Positions 13,231 through 24,673 of a stretch of 64,000 bases of DNA are shown piece after piece. The position numbers and the translations under genes are program-made. Each line of letters begins with the position of its first letter. The first letter of the stretch is position 1. This DNA is from Rhynchospora pubera (Eukaryota; Streptophyta; Magnoliopsida; Poales; Cyperaceae). Location of the stretch: the NCBI GenBank assembly GCA_028095005.1, contig CM051460.1, positions 69,293,676 through 69,357,675 of the forward strand, in the 5' to 3' direction. The notes below the pieces were generated by a model. The model had not been told where the DNA came from, did not search any database, and worked only from the letters and a program-made list of their open reading frames with translations.

Positions 13231-13446
13231 TTAGCATTGACGAGATAAAAACTTTCTGGTACAGGGTGGTAGGAGAGGACTTTTTTTGACAATCTTCTTT
13301 GCCCGGAGTGTCCCGTCTCCTTTACATCTAACGCATCGACTTGTATGTATAGGCCCCCATAAAGCATTCCTTGCTGAAATTGTGGCCGCATGGAGTAGTC
13401 AGAGGCCACATCAACACCTTCTTGCAAATAGGGCAGCCGAACTCTA
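13231..13446 (-). pseudogene. RING-finger (C3HC4) exon remnant
   Basis: Reading the minus strand from about 13444, the peptide contains GCPICKK followed by PLTTPCGHNFSKECF. This is the start of a RING finger: C-x2-C, 11 residues, C-x-H, x2, then Ser where the next zinc-binding Cys is expected, x2, C. The TTPCGHNF wording is typical of ORTHRUS/VIM-type RING proteins (E3 ubiquitin ligases that read methylated DNA), but a wider RING family is possible. The frame stops about 14 codons later and a basic stretch with further Cys (RCKGDGTLRAKKIVKK) resumes in another frame, ending at 13231. Lost ligand and frame change mark a pseudogene. The LINE at 13504 sits immediately upstream on this strand. 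Confidence 0.55.
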
Positions 13447-13503
13447 GAAAGTTGCTAACCAAACAAATGTAATTTATGGTTGTATTAGGAGAGATATTTT
13501 CTT

Positions 13504-14138
13504 CAGGGGTTCAGGAGATTGAGCCTTTGATTGCTCCTACTCATTACACTATTATAGATGATGGTGTTGAGAGTGAGGAATTTCCTCTCAAAGAGGATAA
13601 GTTTAGTGGAATTCCCGAGGCTCTACCTTTGGGTTTGGACAAAACCTCCATTTTTGAGGCTAATATGGATCCGGTGCTAAAGAAGTCGATTCTGGACAAG
13701 ATGGCTGAAGTGGAGTCAATGAATTTGGCTCTTAAGGCTCAGGTGCTTAAATACAAGCAGATGCAGATTCAGAAGGAGATCTCTAAAGCTAAGGTTTATG
13801 TCAGGAAGAAGGAAGCTGGACTTTCTAAGGGAGGGTCTGCCCAAATCATTCAGAAAGTTAAATCTGAGAAGGTTGTGCATGCCTCTGCCGTTCCTTCTGA
13901 ATTAGGTATTATTTTAAATAATTACATTTATAAAAGTAGCTTAAGTGTTGATGAGATAATTAGCTTATTAGATGATTATGGGATTACTTTTGGCAATTCC
14001 TATGATCACAAAGTAGCCTTAATTAAGTCCATAAGAAGCACTGCTTGTGTCAAGCTATCTCCCCACCTGCAAGGGATGTGGGATAGTCTTGTTAAGTTAG
14101 GTTTAATTGATTGTGGGGGTAGTTCAGGTGTTTCTTAA
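13504..14138 (+). CDS. LINE ORF1 C-terminal part (gag-like)
   Basis: The frame is open from the insertion junction to TAA at 14136-14138 (about 211 codons of LINE sequence; an upstream ATG at 13476 belongs to the flank). Residues form a coiled-coil-like Lys/Glu-rich middle (KAQVLKYKQMQIQKEISKAK) and a C-terminal domain ending near GLIDCGGSSGVS. The RRM and CCHC knuckle usual in plant L1 ORF1 proteins are absent, lost with the 5' truncation. Its stop overlaps the ORF2 start. Confidence 0.7.
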
Positions 14139-17100
14139 TGAGTGCCTTAATTTGGAATGCTAGAGGAATTAAAAGTGCTAACAAAAGGGGTCAGCTTTCT
14201 GACTTGATTAAAAACGAAAAAGTAGATCTGTTAGGTATTCAAGAGACTAAGAAATCTTTCTTCCACCCCAGATTTCTTAATTCTTTAGTTTATAATTTTT
14301 CTTGGAATTTTATTCCAGCTGTAGGTAGTGCTGGAGGTATTCTAGTAGGTTTTAATACTGCTGTTTATACTTTTCTTGGATGGGATAGTAAATCCTTTTC
14401 TCTGTCTGTTAGATTACAGCATAAAAATTTAAATTATAAATTGCTTTTTACTTCAGTTTATGGTCCCGTTGACCATACTTTGAAAGATGCTTTTTGGGCC
14501 GAGTTGCATGATATTGGTTCTCATTGTGATTCACCTTGGATCCTTGGTGGGGACTTCAATGTCATTAGAAATAGAAGTGAAAAAAGAGGAGTGTCTTTTG
14601 ATACTAGGAATATGAGTAAGTTCAATCATTGGATTGATTTTCATAATCTCCTTGATTTTAGATCTTTGGATAGAAAATTCACTTGGGCTAGAGGGGGATC
14701 TTCAACTCAGTTTGCTTGCCTTGATAGGTTTTTTACCAATCAAGGTTGGGTGGATCTCTTTCCCCATTCTTATACGTATAGTTTACCTAAGGTGTTCTCT
14801 GACCATCATCCCATTAAGTTAGATGCTGGGACTCCTTTGGTCAGTAGCCAACATAAGTTTAGATTTGAGAAGTCTTGGATTAGTAAGGAAGATTTGATTC
14901 TCAGATTTCCCTCTTGGTGGAATCATTTTTCTTTAGGAGTTCATTCAGCTTCGGATTGGATCAAGAAACTACTTTTGATTAAACAGAAGCTTAAAGGTTG
15001 GAGTAGTAATCTAGGTAAAGATACTAGAGACAGAAAAACTTCTCTTTTATCTTCAATTAAGCTTCTGGAAGATAAAATGGAAGTCTCTTCTTTGATCCCT
15101 TCAGAGTTTGATTCTTTCCTTCAAGCCAAAAAGGATCTGTATGATGTCTTCCAAGAAGAAGAGACTTATTGGAGACAAAGATCAAGAATTACTTGGCTTA
15201 AGGAAGGAGATTCCAACACTAAGTTTTTCCATCGATGTGCCTCTGTTAGAAAATCTAAAAACAACATTAACCATCTAATGGTTAATAATAGGGAAGTTAG
15301 GGATTCACTTTCCATCAAGAGTCATGTCTTAGAGCATTTTCATTCTCTTCTAGGTACTTCGGCCATAAGTTGGAGTGCTTTGAAAAGTAATGTTTGGAAT
15401 GACAATGAGAAGGTTTCTGATGGAGACAATGATCTTTTAATTGCCCCTTTTTCTGAGTTAGAGGTTAAGGCTGCAATTTTTGATATGCAAGCCGATAAAG
15501 CCCCTGGTCCTGATGGTTTTCCCATGCTCTTTTATCATTCTTTTTGGGAGATTATTAAGGATGATTTGATGAATCTTTTTGGGCAATTTCATCATCATAA
15601 TTTGGATATCTCACTTTTTAATAGAGCTACTATCAGTCTCATTCCCAAGGTGGAAGATGCAGCTAGGGTAACTGATTTTAGGCCTATCAGTTTAATCAAT
15701 TGCATCTTCAAAATCTTCTCTAAGGTTATCGCTAATAGGTTAGCCTCAGTACTTAATCCTATTATTAGTTTAAATCAGAGTGCCTTTTTGAAAGGCAGAT
15801 TTATTCTGGAAGGAGTTGCTGTGGCTCAGGAGTTATTACACTCAGTTCATAACTCAAAAGAAGAAGGTATTCTTCTCAAATTAGACTTTGAAAAGGCTTT
15901 TGATAAAATCAATTGGTCCTTTCTGATTCAATGTTTACTTGACAGAGGGTTTCATCCCATTTTTGTTAGATGGATTGTGCAACTATTAGTAGGGGGAAGA
16001 ACTGCAGTTACTATTAATGGCAATATAGGTCGTTTTTTTGAGTGCAAGAAAGGGTTAAGACAAGGGGACCCTATCTCTCCTTATCTTTTTCTCTTGGTAG
16101 CAGATGGTCTGGCTAAAATCCTGCACAATGGTATGGAAAAAGGTCATCTGGTTGGGTTAGGTCCAGTGATGTCTACGGGACATAAAACTATTCATCTGCA
16201 ATATGCAGATGATACCCTTTTATTTGTTAAGGCAGATAAGTTGGTAGTAGAAAAGCTTTTCTGGGCCTTAAAGTCGTTTGAAGGGTGTTCTGGACTTAGA
16301 ATTAACTTTGCTAAGTCAGAACTGATTCCTCTTAACATTACCGACTCTAAGGCTAGACTCTTAGCGAATTTATTAAATTGCACTTTAGGCAATCTTCCTA
16401 TCAAGTACTTAGGGGTTCCTCTCCATTGGAAGAAGCCTTTAAGGCAGGATTGGTTAATTTTAATAGAAAAAATTGAGAAAAAACTTTCCAAGTGGAAGGG
16501 TAATCTTCTCTCTTTGGGAGGAAGACTTGTACTTCTTAATTCTGTCCTCTCTGCTCTTCCTGTCTATTACCTCTCTATGTTCATTTGTCCATCTTGGGTG
16601 ATTAATAGGATTGATAGAGTGAGATCTAATTTTCTGTGGGGAAATTATCAAAGTATGGGTTCTAAAAAATTTCATTTAACTGCATGGGAGACCATTTGCA
16701 GAAAAAAGGAATTTGGAGGTTGGGGTATTACTAACCTGAGACAGTTCAACTTAGCTCTTATGGGCAAATGGGCTTGGAAATTCTTTTATAAAGATAGCCA
16801 AAATCTCTGGTTAGAACTAATTCAGGTGAAATATAAGGGTAAAACCCCTCTTACTGCTTCCTTTCATTGGAAAGCAGTTTGTAGCCTTTTTCCAGTCATT
16901 AGATTAGGAATTAGGAGAGTAGTGGGTAATGGTGCCAATATTAGATTTTGGGAGGATAGATGGCATGGCCATTTTAAACTTGCTACCACCTTTCCTGAAG
17001 CGTTTAGGAAAACTAAAAAGCCTTCTGCCACTTTAGCTGATGTGTGGGGTAAAGGCAGAATGACTCTATTCCTTAAAAGGGGAGTCACTAATACTCTCAA

Positions 17101-17974
17101 ACAAGAGAAAAGGGATATCCAGTTGCTTTTAGAGAATACTTCACTGTCTCAGGATCGGGATAGTGCTGTTTGGTTATGGCATAGTTCAGGGTCTTACACT
17201 GTTAGTTCAGTCTATAACCATCTGAATAATGGTGGTGTAGTTATAAGGAATGTGACTCGCTTTGGCTCCTTCCTCTTCCTCTCAAGGTCAAATTGTTCTT
17301 TTGGTTAGTGGTACATAATAAGATTCTTACACAAGACAATTTGACTAAAAGAGGATGGGTGGGTCCTAATAAGTGCTATCTATGCAATAACTGTGAATCT
17401 GTTGATCACTTATTCTTACATTGTCAGGAAATAAGTGAATTTTGGTTTTTCTTTAACACTTATAATTCTAGGGGCTTGCATATAAGACAATTTGACTAAA
17501 AGAGGATGGGTGGGTCCTAATAAGTGCTATCTATGCAATAACTGTGAATCTGTTGATCACTTATTCTTACATTGTCAGGAAATAAGTGAATTTTGGTTTT
17601 TCTTTAACACTTATAATTCTAGGGGCTTGCATATAAATGGTTCAAGTATTTCTGATTTTTGGATTTATTGGCAACATTTAAATAAATCTGACAAGATTTT
17701 TCTTGGTTGTTTATTTGTAGTAAGTTGTTGGGTTATGTGGCACGTTAGAAATGGAGTTTGTTTTTCTGAGAAAACAAAGCCTACTTTTAACAGTATTTCT
17801 TTTCAAATTTTTAATCTTTTCTACTCTTGGACAGGAGGTCACACCGGCTTAGAAACCAGGTTTGCCCAGCTTAATGCAAGCTCTCAGGCTGTCCCACCTT
17901 CAATGCCAGTTTACAGCATACCAGGACCTGGTGAAGATGGTCATGTGTCAGATACTACTGACTCTACTGCTTAG
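14138..17974 (+). pseudogene. LINE ORF2: endonuclease-reverse transcriptase, broken near the C-terminus
   Basis: ORF2 starts with ATG at 14138, overlapping the ORF1 stop as TAATG, and stays open for 1056 codons. The N-terminal APE-type endonuclease shows N7, E36 (IQETK), GGDFNV near residue 136 and SDHHP near 220. The reverse transcriptase shows FRPISLINCIFKIF near 513 and QYADD near 685. Near 17250-17290 the frame shifts by one base, just before the zf-RVT region (KCYLCNNCESVDHLFLHC), which continues in another frame. A 151-bp tandem duplication (17335-17636) then breaks this zinc region a second time, and the remaining tail is open to TAG at 17974. The protein nicks target DNA and copies the LINE RNA; this copy is probably inactive. 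Confidence 0.9.
17335..17636 (+). repeat. 151-bp perfect-looking tandem duplication inside LINE ORF2
   Basis: 17335-17485 is repeated at 17486-17636 with no difference that I can see. 151 is not a multiple of three, so the duplication shifts frame and duplicates the zf-RVT Cys/His motif. Confidence 0.92.
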
Positions 17975-18228
17975 TGTTTGTAATAATAGTAGTTGTGGTT
18001 AGTCTAAGACATCTTCTGTTTTGGTCTGTTTTGAATACTGGTATTTCGGTGGTTTAGGTGTTGATCCTGGTAATTGTTGGTAGTTTAGTAATTTGATTTT
18101 GTTTTGTTTTTGGTTGCTTTGTATCGTGAGCTCTGGGCTCTTGAATACTTTTTCTTTTATTAATATTAGGTCCCCGCCTTTGGGGTACTTTTGATCAAAA
18201 AAAAAAAAAAAAGGAGAGATATTTTCTT

Positions 18229-18720
18229 ACCATTTTTTTCCCCCACAAGGGTCCCTCTTAAACTGAATTGTCAATTATTGGAGATTTTTTTTTGTGGTAC
18301 CTTATGGGCGCTCCTTCAGAATATTAATTACTGTTGATGTAATGACAAAGGATAGATAACAAAACTGCACTGGTACCGGTAATATGTTACCAAGGCAGCT
18401 GAGCAGGGTTTTCCTGTTTTTAGTAGTTTATATTATATACTGATTTTTGTCTGCAGTAAAAAGGAGTTGTAGGACTATGTTTTAATGCTATTTGTATAAT
18501 TTGTTTCAAAAAAAACGTATCAATCAGTTTTGTACTATTCCACGACCTTGTTCCCAAATTCAAGCCAATATTTGTTGTTTTTATGTTTCTCCGGGATGAC
18601 TTGAAATGTAGCCTCGATTTCTACTTATTTACAATTGCCTATAACTCTCTCTAGTCTCGAAAAACAATTTGTATGATTGTGATGAATTTGTCTGTACTCA
18701 GGCTATTTGTCAATTTGTGG
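18229..18720. other. Noncoding flank of the LINE
   Basis: AT-rich host sequence that resumes after the LINE target duplication. No gene or terminal repeat was seen. Confidence 0.5.
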
Positions 18721-19240
18721 GGAGGTGCTTTCAACATGTTTTTCACTTGGAGCAACATTAATTTTTCATAAACGACTAAATTATCACTCCAAACTTACTA
18801 ATTCTTTTCATATATATATATATTTTTTAAATTCTAGCACCTTTCCTTAGAACGAATTATTTTCATATTATATTCATAAATTGTGAACTACCGACCTCAA
18901 AATTTAAGATTAGGCCTACCAATTAATATTCAATTGAACAATAATTAATTTTAGCATTTATAAGAGAGAAAATTGGATGCACTCAAAATCAATTGGTTTT
19001 AACTGCTAGGATTTGGATGTATTACGATGGAAAAATTATTAGGGAAGTTTATTGATATTGAGGGCATGTTAGCATAAAAGAAAAGTTCAAAATTTTGCTT
19101 GAATAAAAAAATAGAAAATGAATTTTCTATATAAAAAAAAAACGTTAAAGGAGTTCAAAAGTTCGGAGGGTTAATTTAGTCATTTAGAAAAAAATTGATG
19201 TTGCTCTAAGTGAAAAATATGTTGCCCAAAGCACCTCTCC
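18721..19240. mobile_element. Mutator-like MITE with 9-bp target duplication
   Basis: Terminal inverted repeats of ~80 bp start GGAGGTGCTTT on the left and end AAGCACCTCTCC on the right, and continue inward through CACTTGGAGCAACAT / ATGTTGCTCTAAGTG. A perfect 9-bp duplication AATTTGTGG flanks it (18712-18720 and 19241-19249), the length used by Mutator elements. There is no transposase. Confidence 0.85.
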
Positions 19241-19327
19241 AATTTGTGGATTGTACAAGGTGTATATGTTTAATTAGCAACAAACCAACACAGATAATAA
19301 CTACAACATACTTTAGCACCTCTTTTT

Positions 19328-19469
19328 TTTTTTTTTTTTTTAGAAAGAGAGAGGTCTTTGCCATCCAACTTTTTTTTGAAATTAAAGGTGCATGCGGTGC
19401 GGGGCTTGAACCCTTGACCTCATGGAGGCCAACCTAGTGCTCTTACCACTGAGCTACTAGGCGACATGC
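19328..19469 (-). mobile_element. tRNA-derived SINE
   Basis: On the minus strand the element begins near 19469 and shows an A box (TAGCTCAGTGGTAAGAGC) and a B box (GGTTCAAGCCC), the internal pol III promoter of tRNA genes, then a short body and a poly(A) tail (the T-run at 19322-19341). A 17-bp duplication CTTTAGCACCTCTTTTT flanks it (19311-19327 and 19470-19486). It is mobilised in trans by LINE proteins. Confidence 0.85.
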
Positions 19470-19769
19470 CTTTAGCACCTCTTTTTCTTTTCGACTTATT
19501 TCAATGACTTTACAATTGCGCTTTGCAGCATAATAATCAGGCGGAATTTTATAAAATTTCAAGACAAATTAGCATTGTCTGGAAAGGATTCTAAATATTT
19601 CTTTTATTAGTCTCCACTACTTATAAAGCATCAGTAGAACAGGTATAAACTTCGAGATAAAAGGGATTACACCCCTCTAATATCAAATATGGATCATTGA
19701 TTTTGTTAATTTAGTATGATCTACGGTTTAGATTCAAATATCTCTAAAAGGTCGACTTTTTAACAGGAA

Positions 19770-19846
19770 TTGTCTAGGCGCTGCGTTGGTAAAGCTCGGT
19801 TGTTCGTTCGCTGGGGCGCGATGGTTCGATTCCTTATTCTGCGTTT
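19770..19846 (+). other. tRNA-like pol III promoter unit (SINE head or decayed tRNA)
   Basis: CTGCGTTGGTAAAGCTC (19781-19797) resembles an A box and GGTTCGATTCC (19823-19833) is a good B box, 36 bases apart, with a T9 run shortly after that could stop pol III. I cannot fold a full acceptor stem, so a SINE head is more likely than a working tRNA. Confidence 0.5.
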
Positions 19847-20652
19847 TTTTTTTCTTCTTTGTCCTGCGTGACCCTCCTCTTCCCCTCTGAAAAGGTAACC
19901 ATTCTCATCCGTATTTTCTTAATCAGCGCCATAAGTAAAATAGCGAAATTAACAATAATCAGCGCCTTCCCCTTCCCCCTTTAGTAAAATAGCGAAAATA
20001 CAACCTGCCGTAATAAAAATCACCCCTTGAGAAACATTGGTCTTTGCTTAATAAGGTCTTAATCTGAAATTGAGAAGCCTGATACTGATGACGAATATCA
20101 AGGTATGCATATTTTTGAAGTTATAGTTGAGCATTTCTGAAATTGTTTTTTTGGTTATTTGCTTGATAATTCTTATAAAGAGCAGCAAAAGAAGATAAGT
20201 TTGTCTCTTGTATTTCTTATACAAAGCAGAGAAAGAAGATAAGTTTGTTTCTTTCTACACAGCTACTGCAAAATTATTTTCTCTAATAAATTGTCGATTT
20301 AAAGTTTAAGATTGTAAAATTGAATTTTGTCTTGTTTGTAAAAGTTTCTGATTTCTGATGCTATTTTTTTTTTTTTTTTTGGATTCAATCAGTGTATCAG
20401 TGGCTCATAAATTAGAAGCCCCAAATCATGTAGACTTCTACAAGGCATACAGAATCAGGCGGCAGCTGTAAATTGCTCTTTGCTCTTCAGGTGTTTGTGG
20501 TAATTCCCCAGTGAGCAACTTAGCTCTACTGATTTGATTATAGAAATTAGAACCCATTTTTTTCCATTTTTTTCAGATAACACTACGTGTACAATCTTTT
20601 TGGTCAATGTTCTAGAAACTTTAACAAAGTATAATCATTTTTTTTAACACAG

Positions 20653-22132
20653 ATGATCGAGGCATCAGTGTTGCGAGCCCATTTCTTGGAATTTTCTTTT
20701 GTCTGCTTCATGTGATAGTTAGTCTTGTCCGTACATGGTCATATTTGGTACATCAAATCCAATGCTTAATCATTTCTTCTGGGTTGCTACCACAGTACCA
20801 AAATATCAACTTAGACCGCCTTCGACACTTGGCAGTTGTAATAGACAGTGAAAATGCTAAGAACAAGAGCAAGGTTCATCAGCTTGTGTGCTGGCTATCA
20901 GACATTGGTGTAAAATATGTAATTCTCTATGACATAGAAGGTAAAAAGTTAGTTATTCCTGTGTTTTAATTTCTTTAAATGAATTACAATTATTTTGCTA
21001 CTGGTACTTGCATAGCTTTTGTCAACTGGTAATTCAACTGAAGTTAACAATTTTTTTTAATATGTAGGTGTCATAAAGAAATCAGATAAAGCTTATAAAA
21101 AAAGCAGTGCTAATCCAAGTGAAACAAAATGCTTGGTAATTCACATATTGTAATTTCCAAATTTTATAAATATTTTCTGCGTAATTGAAACAAAGCACGT
21201 TATTTCTTTGTAGGATTTTGCTCCGAACATGCTTTTAATATTTGATATGTTTGGAATGACTGTGGAAATTATTTTTTATACTTATGGAAAAGAAGCAGCC
21301 GCAAAAGGAGCAAACTACCTTTGTTCAAATTATTTGAAAAACCAAGATGACACCCTAAATAAATTGGGACCCAAGTTCACCGAACCTGACATCTCAAGTG
21401 CCTTAAAGGCAGTAGGTTAGAATTCCATACCGTGTTTGTAATCTCCTTTATTTTAATATGTGTTAGAGGAATTTTTTCTATTGAAATGGACACTCCATGC
21501 ATGACACAGGTTATTTCTAACAAATCTAAAATTTCATTCTTATCTGGATGCATTAAAAAGTGCAAATTAAATCTCTACTAAATGGGATCACACAGTTGCA
21601 TTAAGCCAAAAAAAAAGGATGTAAAGTTTTATTTGAGCAATAATACCACCAAAAGATGATTTCGACGATCTTATGTTTTCTCTTCCATTTACCTGTAGAA
21701 GTAGTTCTATTTCACTCATATAGTTCCTGATTGGCTTCTTTATGTATATATAGGTCATGACGGGCATGAGCCAGATCTTCTTCTTGTATATGGACCAGCA
21801 AGATGCCATTTAGAGTTTCCAGCTTGGAGATTGCGATATACTGAAATTGTGTATGTTTATGCACCTCACACTTATATAATAGCCCCATGCAAAAGTGCTT
21901 TATTTCTGACTGGCGTTGCATTCAACATTCAAACCAAAAGAAAAGTTTTATCTCGCAAAACCAAATCTCTTATATTTTTGTATTTATTGTTGATCTTTTC
22001 CTTACATTTGCATTATTACAACTTTTTGATGTAACTTTTGTCTTATTTTCAGGCATACGGGACCACTGACTTCGATGAACTTAGTGCTGTAGTAAAAGTC
22101 TTAATACTATTTCTCGAAAAAACACCAGAATA
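20653..22132 (+). pseudogene. NUS1/LEW1-like cis-prenyltransferase subunit, captured and broken
   Basis: Five exons with good splice sites: 20653-20940 (membrane segment FFCLLHVIVSLV, then LRHLAVVIDSENAKNKSKV and WLSDIGVKYVILYDIEG), 21068-21135, 21214-21415 (MTVEIIFYTYGKEAA), 21754-21850 (GHDGHEPDLLLVYGPARCHL, then FPAWRLRYTEIV) and 22051-22132. These match the plant homologue of the Nogo-B receptor/NUS1, the non-catalytic partner of dehydrodolichyl diphosphate synthase at the ER (Arabidopsis LEW1). The sequence starts inside the gene, with no initiator Met seen. The last exon starts HTGPLTSM in the right frame, then shifts, so the conserved C-terminus is lost. It sits inside a Helitron, followed by a kinase fragment; introns show DNA-level capture. 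Identification is from memory of the family pattern. Confidence 0.75.
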
Positions 22133-22287
22133 AATAATTACTGTTAACTACACCATAATATCGACCTGTCATTCTTATTCTAAATTGTCTCTCGTTTGTG
22201 CCTAACCTCTGAAATACCTCATTTTCTCTAATTAAGTCTTGTTTCGATTTCTCTATTAAATCATTTTTCCTGGATTCTGTTTCACAG

Positions 22288-22487
22288 CTTATTCCACTTG
22301 GAACTGGTTCAGATTTTGTTAGAACATTTTGCTGGTGAGTTTTATTTATTTTTTTTGCTACTTTCTGTGAATAAATTTGACCTTCAATTAGTTACCTTCA
22401 CAAAATCGATTGTGTTTTCTCTCTCTTTTTTCTTTAAATATTCAGGAAAAAAAAATCCATATGATGTGATTGATCGAATTGCAAAAG
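22288..22487 (+). pseudogene. Lipid-kinase (LCBK2/DGK-type) exon fragments
   Basis: Two short exons: 22288-22334 encodes IPLGTGSDFVRTFCW, the glycine-rich GTGSD motif of the diacylglycerol/sphingoid-base kinase catalytic domain, and 22446-22487 encodes NPYDVIDRIAKG. The pairing resembles plant long-chain-base kinase 2. Splice sites are present (GTGAGT donor, TTCAG acceptor), but a run of nine A after the acceptor leaves the second exon one base out of frame. Only about 30 codons of the gene remain. It lies 155 bp after the NUS1-like fragment inside the Helitron. Confidence 0.65.
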
Positions 22488-24046
22488 GTTTCTTCTTATT
22501 CTTATTCTAATTTTGTCTATTTAGTGTTTTTATTTCCATTTCTGACAAGTATATATATATTTGAAGGTCACAATTAAAGTTTGATGTTGGTGCAATTGAA
22601 TGGCAACTGGGGACAAGCATTTCTTTGTATATGTTGCTGACATCCACTTATAAGAAATGAAAGATCCCCTAAATTTTTATTTTAAATAATTTGGGAAGTA
22701 TTATAATTACGGTACATGGAAATGGAAAGAAAGTGATATTTATTTTATCTAGCTATAGGAGTACAAAGACTGCCAGACTGGTAGGGATAGTTGCCTGCTG
22801 ATTTGAGTTAATTTTTACCGGTGACGGGCAAAGCAATTTTATACTATTACAGTTTTTACACCAGTTTCCTAAAAATTTAAGGCTTTCTTAACCCTAATTA
22901 AACCTAATAACCCTAAAGTTATTTTACTTAGTGTGAGTAATAATGAGAAAAAAAGAAAAGCTTGAACATGATGGTCAAAGCCATGGATTAAAGTCTTTTA
23001 TGTTCATGTCTTTCTTGGCATAAAATCACATCTCTTTGGTGAATATAGAGATTTAGATGAATGCTTAATCCCTGTGGCAGGAGTCAATGAGGGCATTTCT
23101 GGAAGAATAAATCTTCTGTTACCTTTGCTTACTAGAATCTGTTGCCTTTCAAAGTTTGTAACTTGAGAAGCTCATGAATTTTCTTCTTGTCTGTTTCTCT
23201 TTGTGACTGTTTATGTGTTCTTTCTAAAATAGTGAGGTCTTCTTTTTCTGTTTGGTAAAGTCCTAAAGACAACATTGAGCTTTGTTCATATAGTTATAAG
23301 TTAAAAGTTAAGGGACCAGTTGGTAAAGCTCAAAAGACTATCAAATGTCTGCAGGCATTCTAGTTTTTTTTTTTTTCTCATATTTGTTCTTTATTTCAAA
23401 AGGTTAATTAGTTTAATTGAGTTACATTAGAACCTGAGAGATGGCTAAACAAACTGATGGGTTAGAGATGGTAATGGTACCTGGGCATTATATGAAAAAG
23501 AAGTAAAAAAAACACATGATACAAATCTTAAGGTGTTCAAAACAGATGAGCAGAGTAGAATTGCATGACACGCCATTATATAATCTATTGACTTGTTTCT
23601 GTCAGTAAGAAAATCTTGAAACAATCTATTGACTTTGTTATATTTAGCCAAGAAAACATGTTGTACCAGTCACCAATTTGTATATGTTATGAACACTTCA
23701 AAACTTGAATTTGAAACAATCTGGTTTATGTGCTTTACTAACTAAACTTTTTTTCCCCCTTTTTTTAGGTATTTGAGAAGAAAAGCTTTTAATTTTGTTG
23801 TATGTAATGTAATTAAAAAAAATTGTAGCCATTGAGTCCATACATGACAATTTGTAATTAACGTGTATATTACTTGTTGTTTAATTAGATAACTATGTCT
23901 GATTATAAATTGATTCGGAAATATGCATCCATTCAAATATACATACATCCACATTCATATAAAAAGAATATATACTAAAAGTCTTTAATTTTTTGAAATA
24001 TATCAAATAAAAATTTGCCCGCACATTGAGCGGGCACTGCTGCTAG

Positions 24047-24673
24047 TTTCAATAATAGGTGGGATTGCTTTTACAGTACATTTTAACTTTTATTTTCAGA
24101 AAAATAAGAGTCAATGCCTACCAACTCGTTAAATTTAAATAATCATTGCTTCAAAAAAAAAATTTAATAATCACAACTTATTCTTCAATTAGGTTTCAAG
24201 TCCATGATCTTCACTCAGGATTTATTAACCATAGCTACTATACCAAAGATTCTACTTGATTTGAATAATTAAGTTTTAAATCTTTCTTTTTTATATACAG
24301 TCCTTCATCCAACGGTTTAGGCTGTGCTCCAGAAAGGGAGAATCGAAGAGAAGGGAAGGAAGAGTAGCCTCAATACTTTGCTCCAATCGCTGCCAGAAGG
24401 TGACACGGAAAAAATGGAAGGGAACGAAAGATTCCCAAAAAGTGATTTGGAAAGAAAATGAGTAAACCCCAAAATTTGGGTGTACTTGAGTTTCCTCAAA
24501 AATTAGATCTCTCTAACAATAATGCCCTTTTTATATGAGCCGATGACATCATACTCCATTAGACTCATCTCCATTCTTTATTGAAAACTCAAGGACTAAA
24601 TTGTCATTCTCTATATTTACAATAAAGTTACTTATAGTAACTTTTAATATGAATTTTTTAAACGGAATTGCTT
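24047..24673. other. Noncoding stretch
   Basis: No gene seen. CTGTGCTCCAGAAAGGGAG near 24325 is similar to the left end of a MITE-like unit at 45587, so a degraded copy may lie here. Confidence 0.4.

Larger units (their letters stand above)
13504..18211 (+). mobile_element. L1-type LINE, 5'-truncated, recent insertion
   Basis: The element is bounded by a perfect 17-bp target duplication AGGAGAGATATTTTCTT (13487-13503 and 18212-18228) and ends in a ~15-nt poly(A). Order: 3' part of ORF1, ORF2 with endonuclease, reverse transcriptase and C-terminal zinc-binding region, a ~220-bp 3' UTR, and poly(A). Truncation inside ORF1 is the usual result of incomplete target-primed reverse transcription. 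The intact duplication and nearly intact ORFs indicate a young copy. Confidence 0.93.
19611..24046 (+). mobile_element. Helitron carrying captured fragments of two genes
   Basis: The left end TCTCCACTACTTATAAAG (19611) resembles Helitron 5' ends. The right end has a 6-bp stem GCCCGC / GCGGGC with a 7-base loop (24017-24035 region), then ACTGCTGCTAG ending at 24046 and followed by T. No Rep/helicase is encoded. Between lie intron-containing pieces of a NUS1/LEW1-like gene and of a lipid-kinase gene, plus a tRNA-like unit, as expected for capture of genomic DNA by rolling-circle transposition. The base before the 5' TC is G rather than the usual A, so the left border may be off slightly. Confidence 0.7.

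Noticed and set aside
19385..19465. Functional tRNA gene on the minus strand
   Set aside because: A and B boxes are present but there is a poly(A) tail and a 17-bp target duplication, so it is a SINE.
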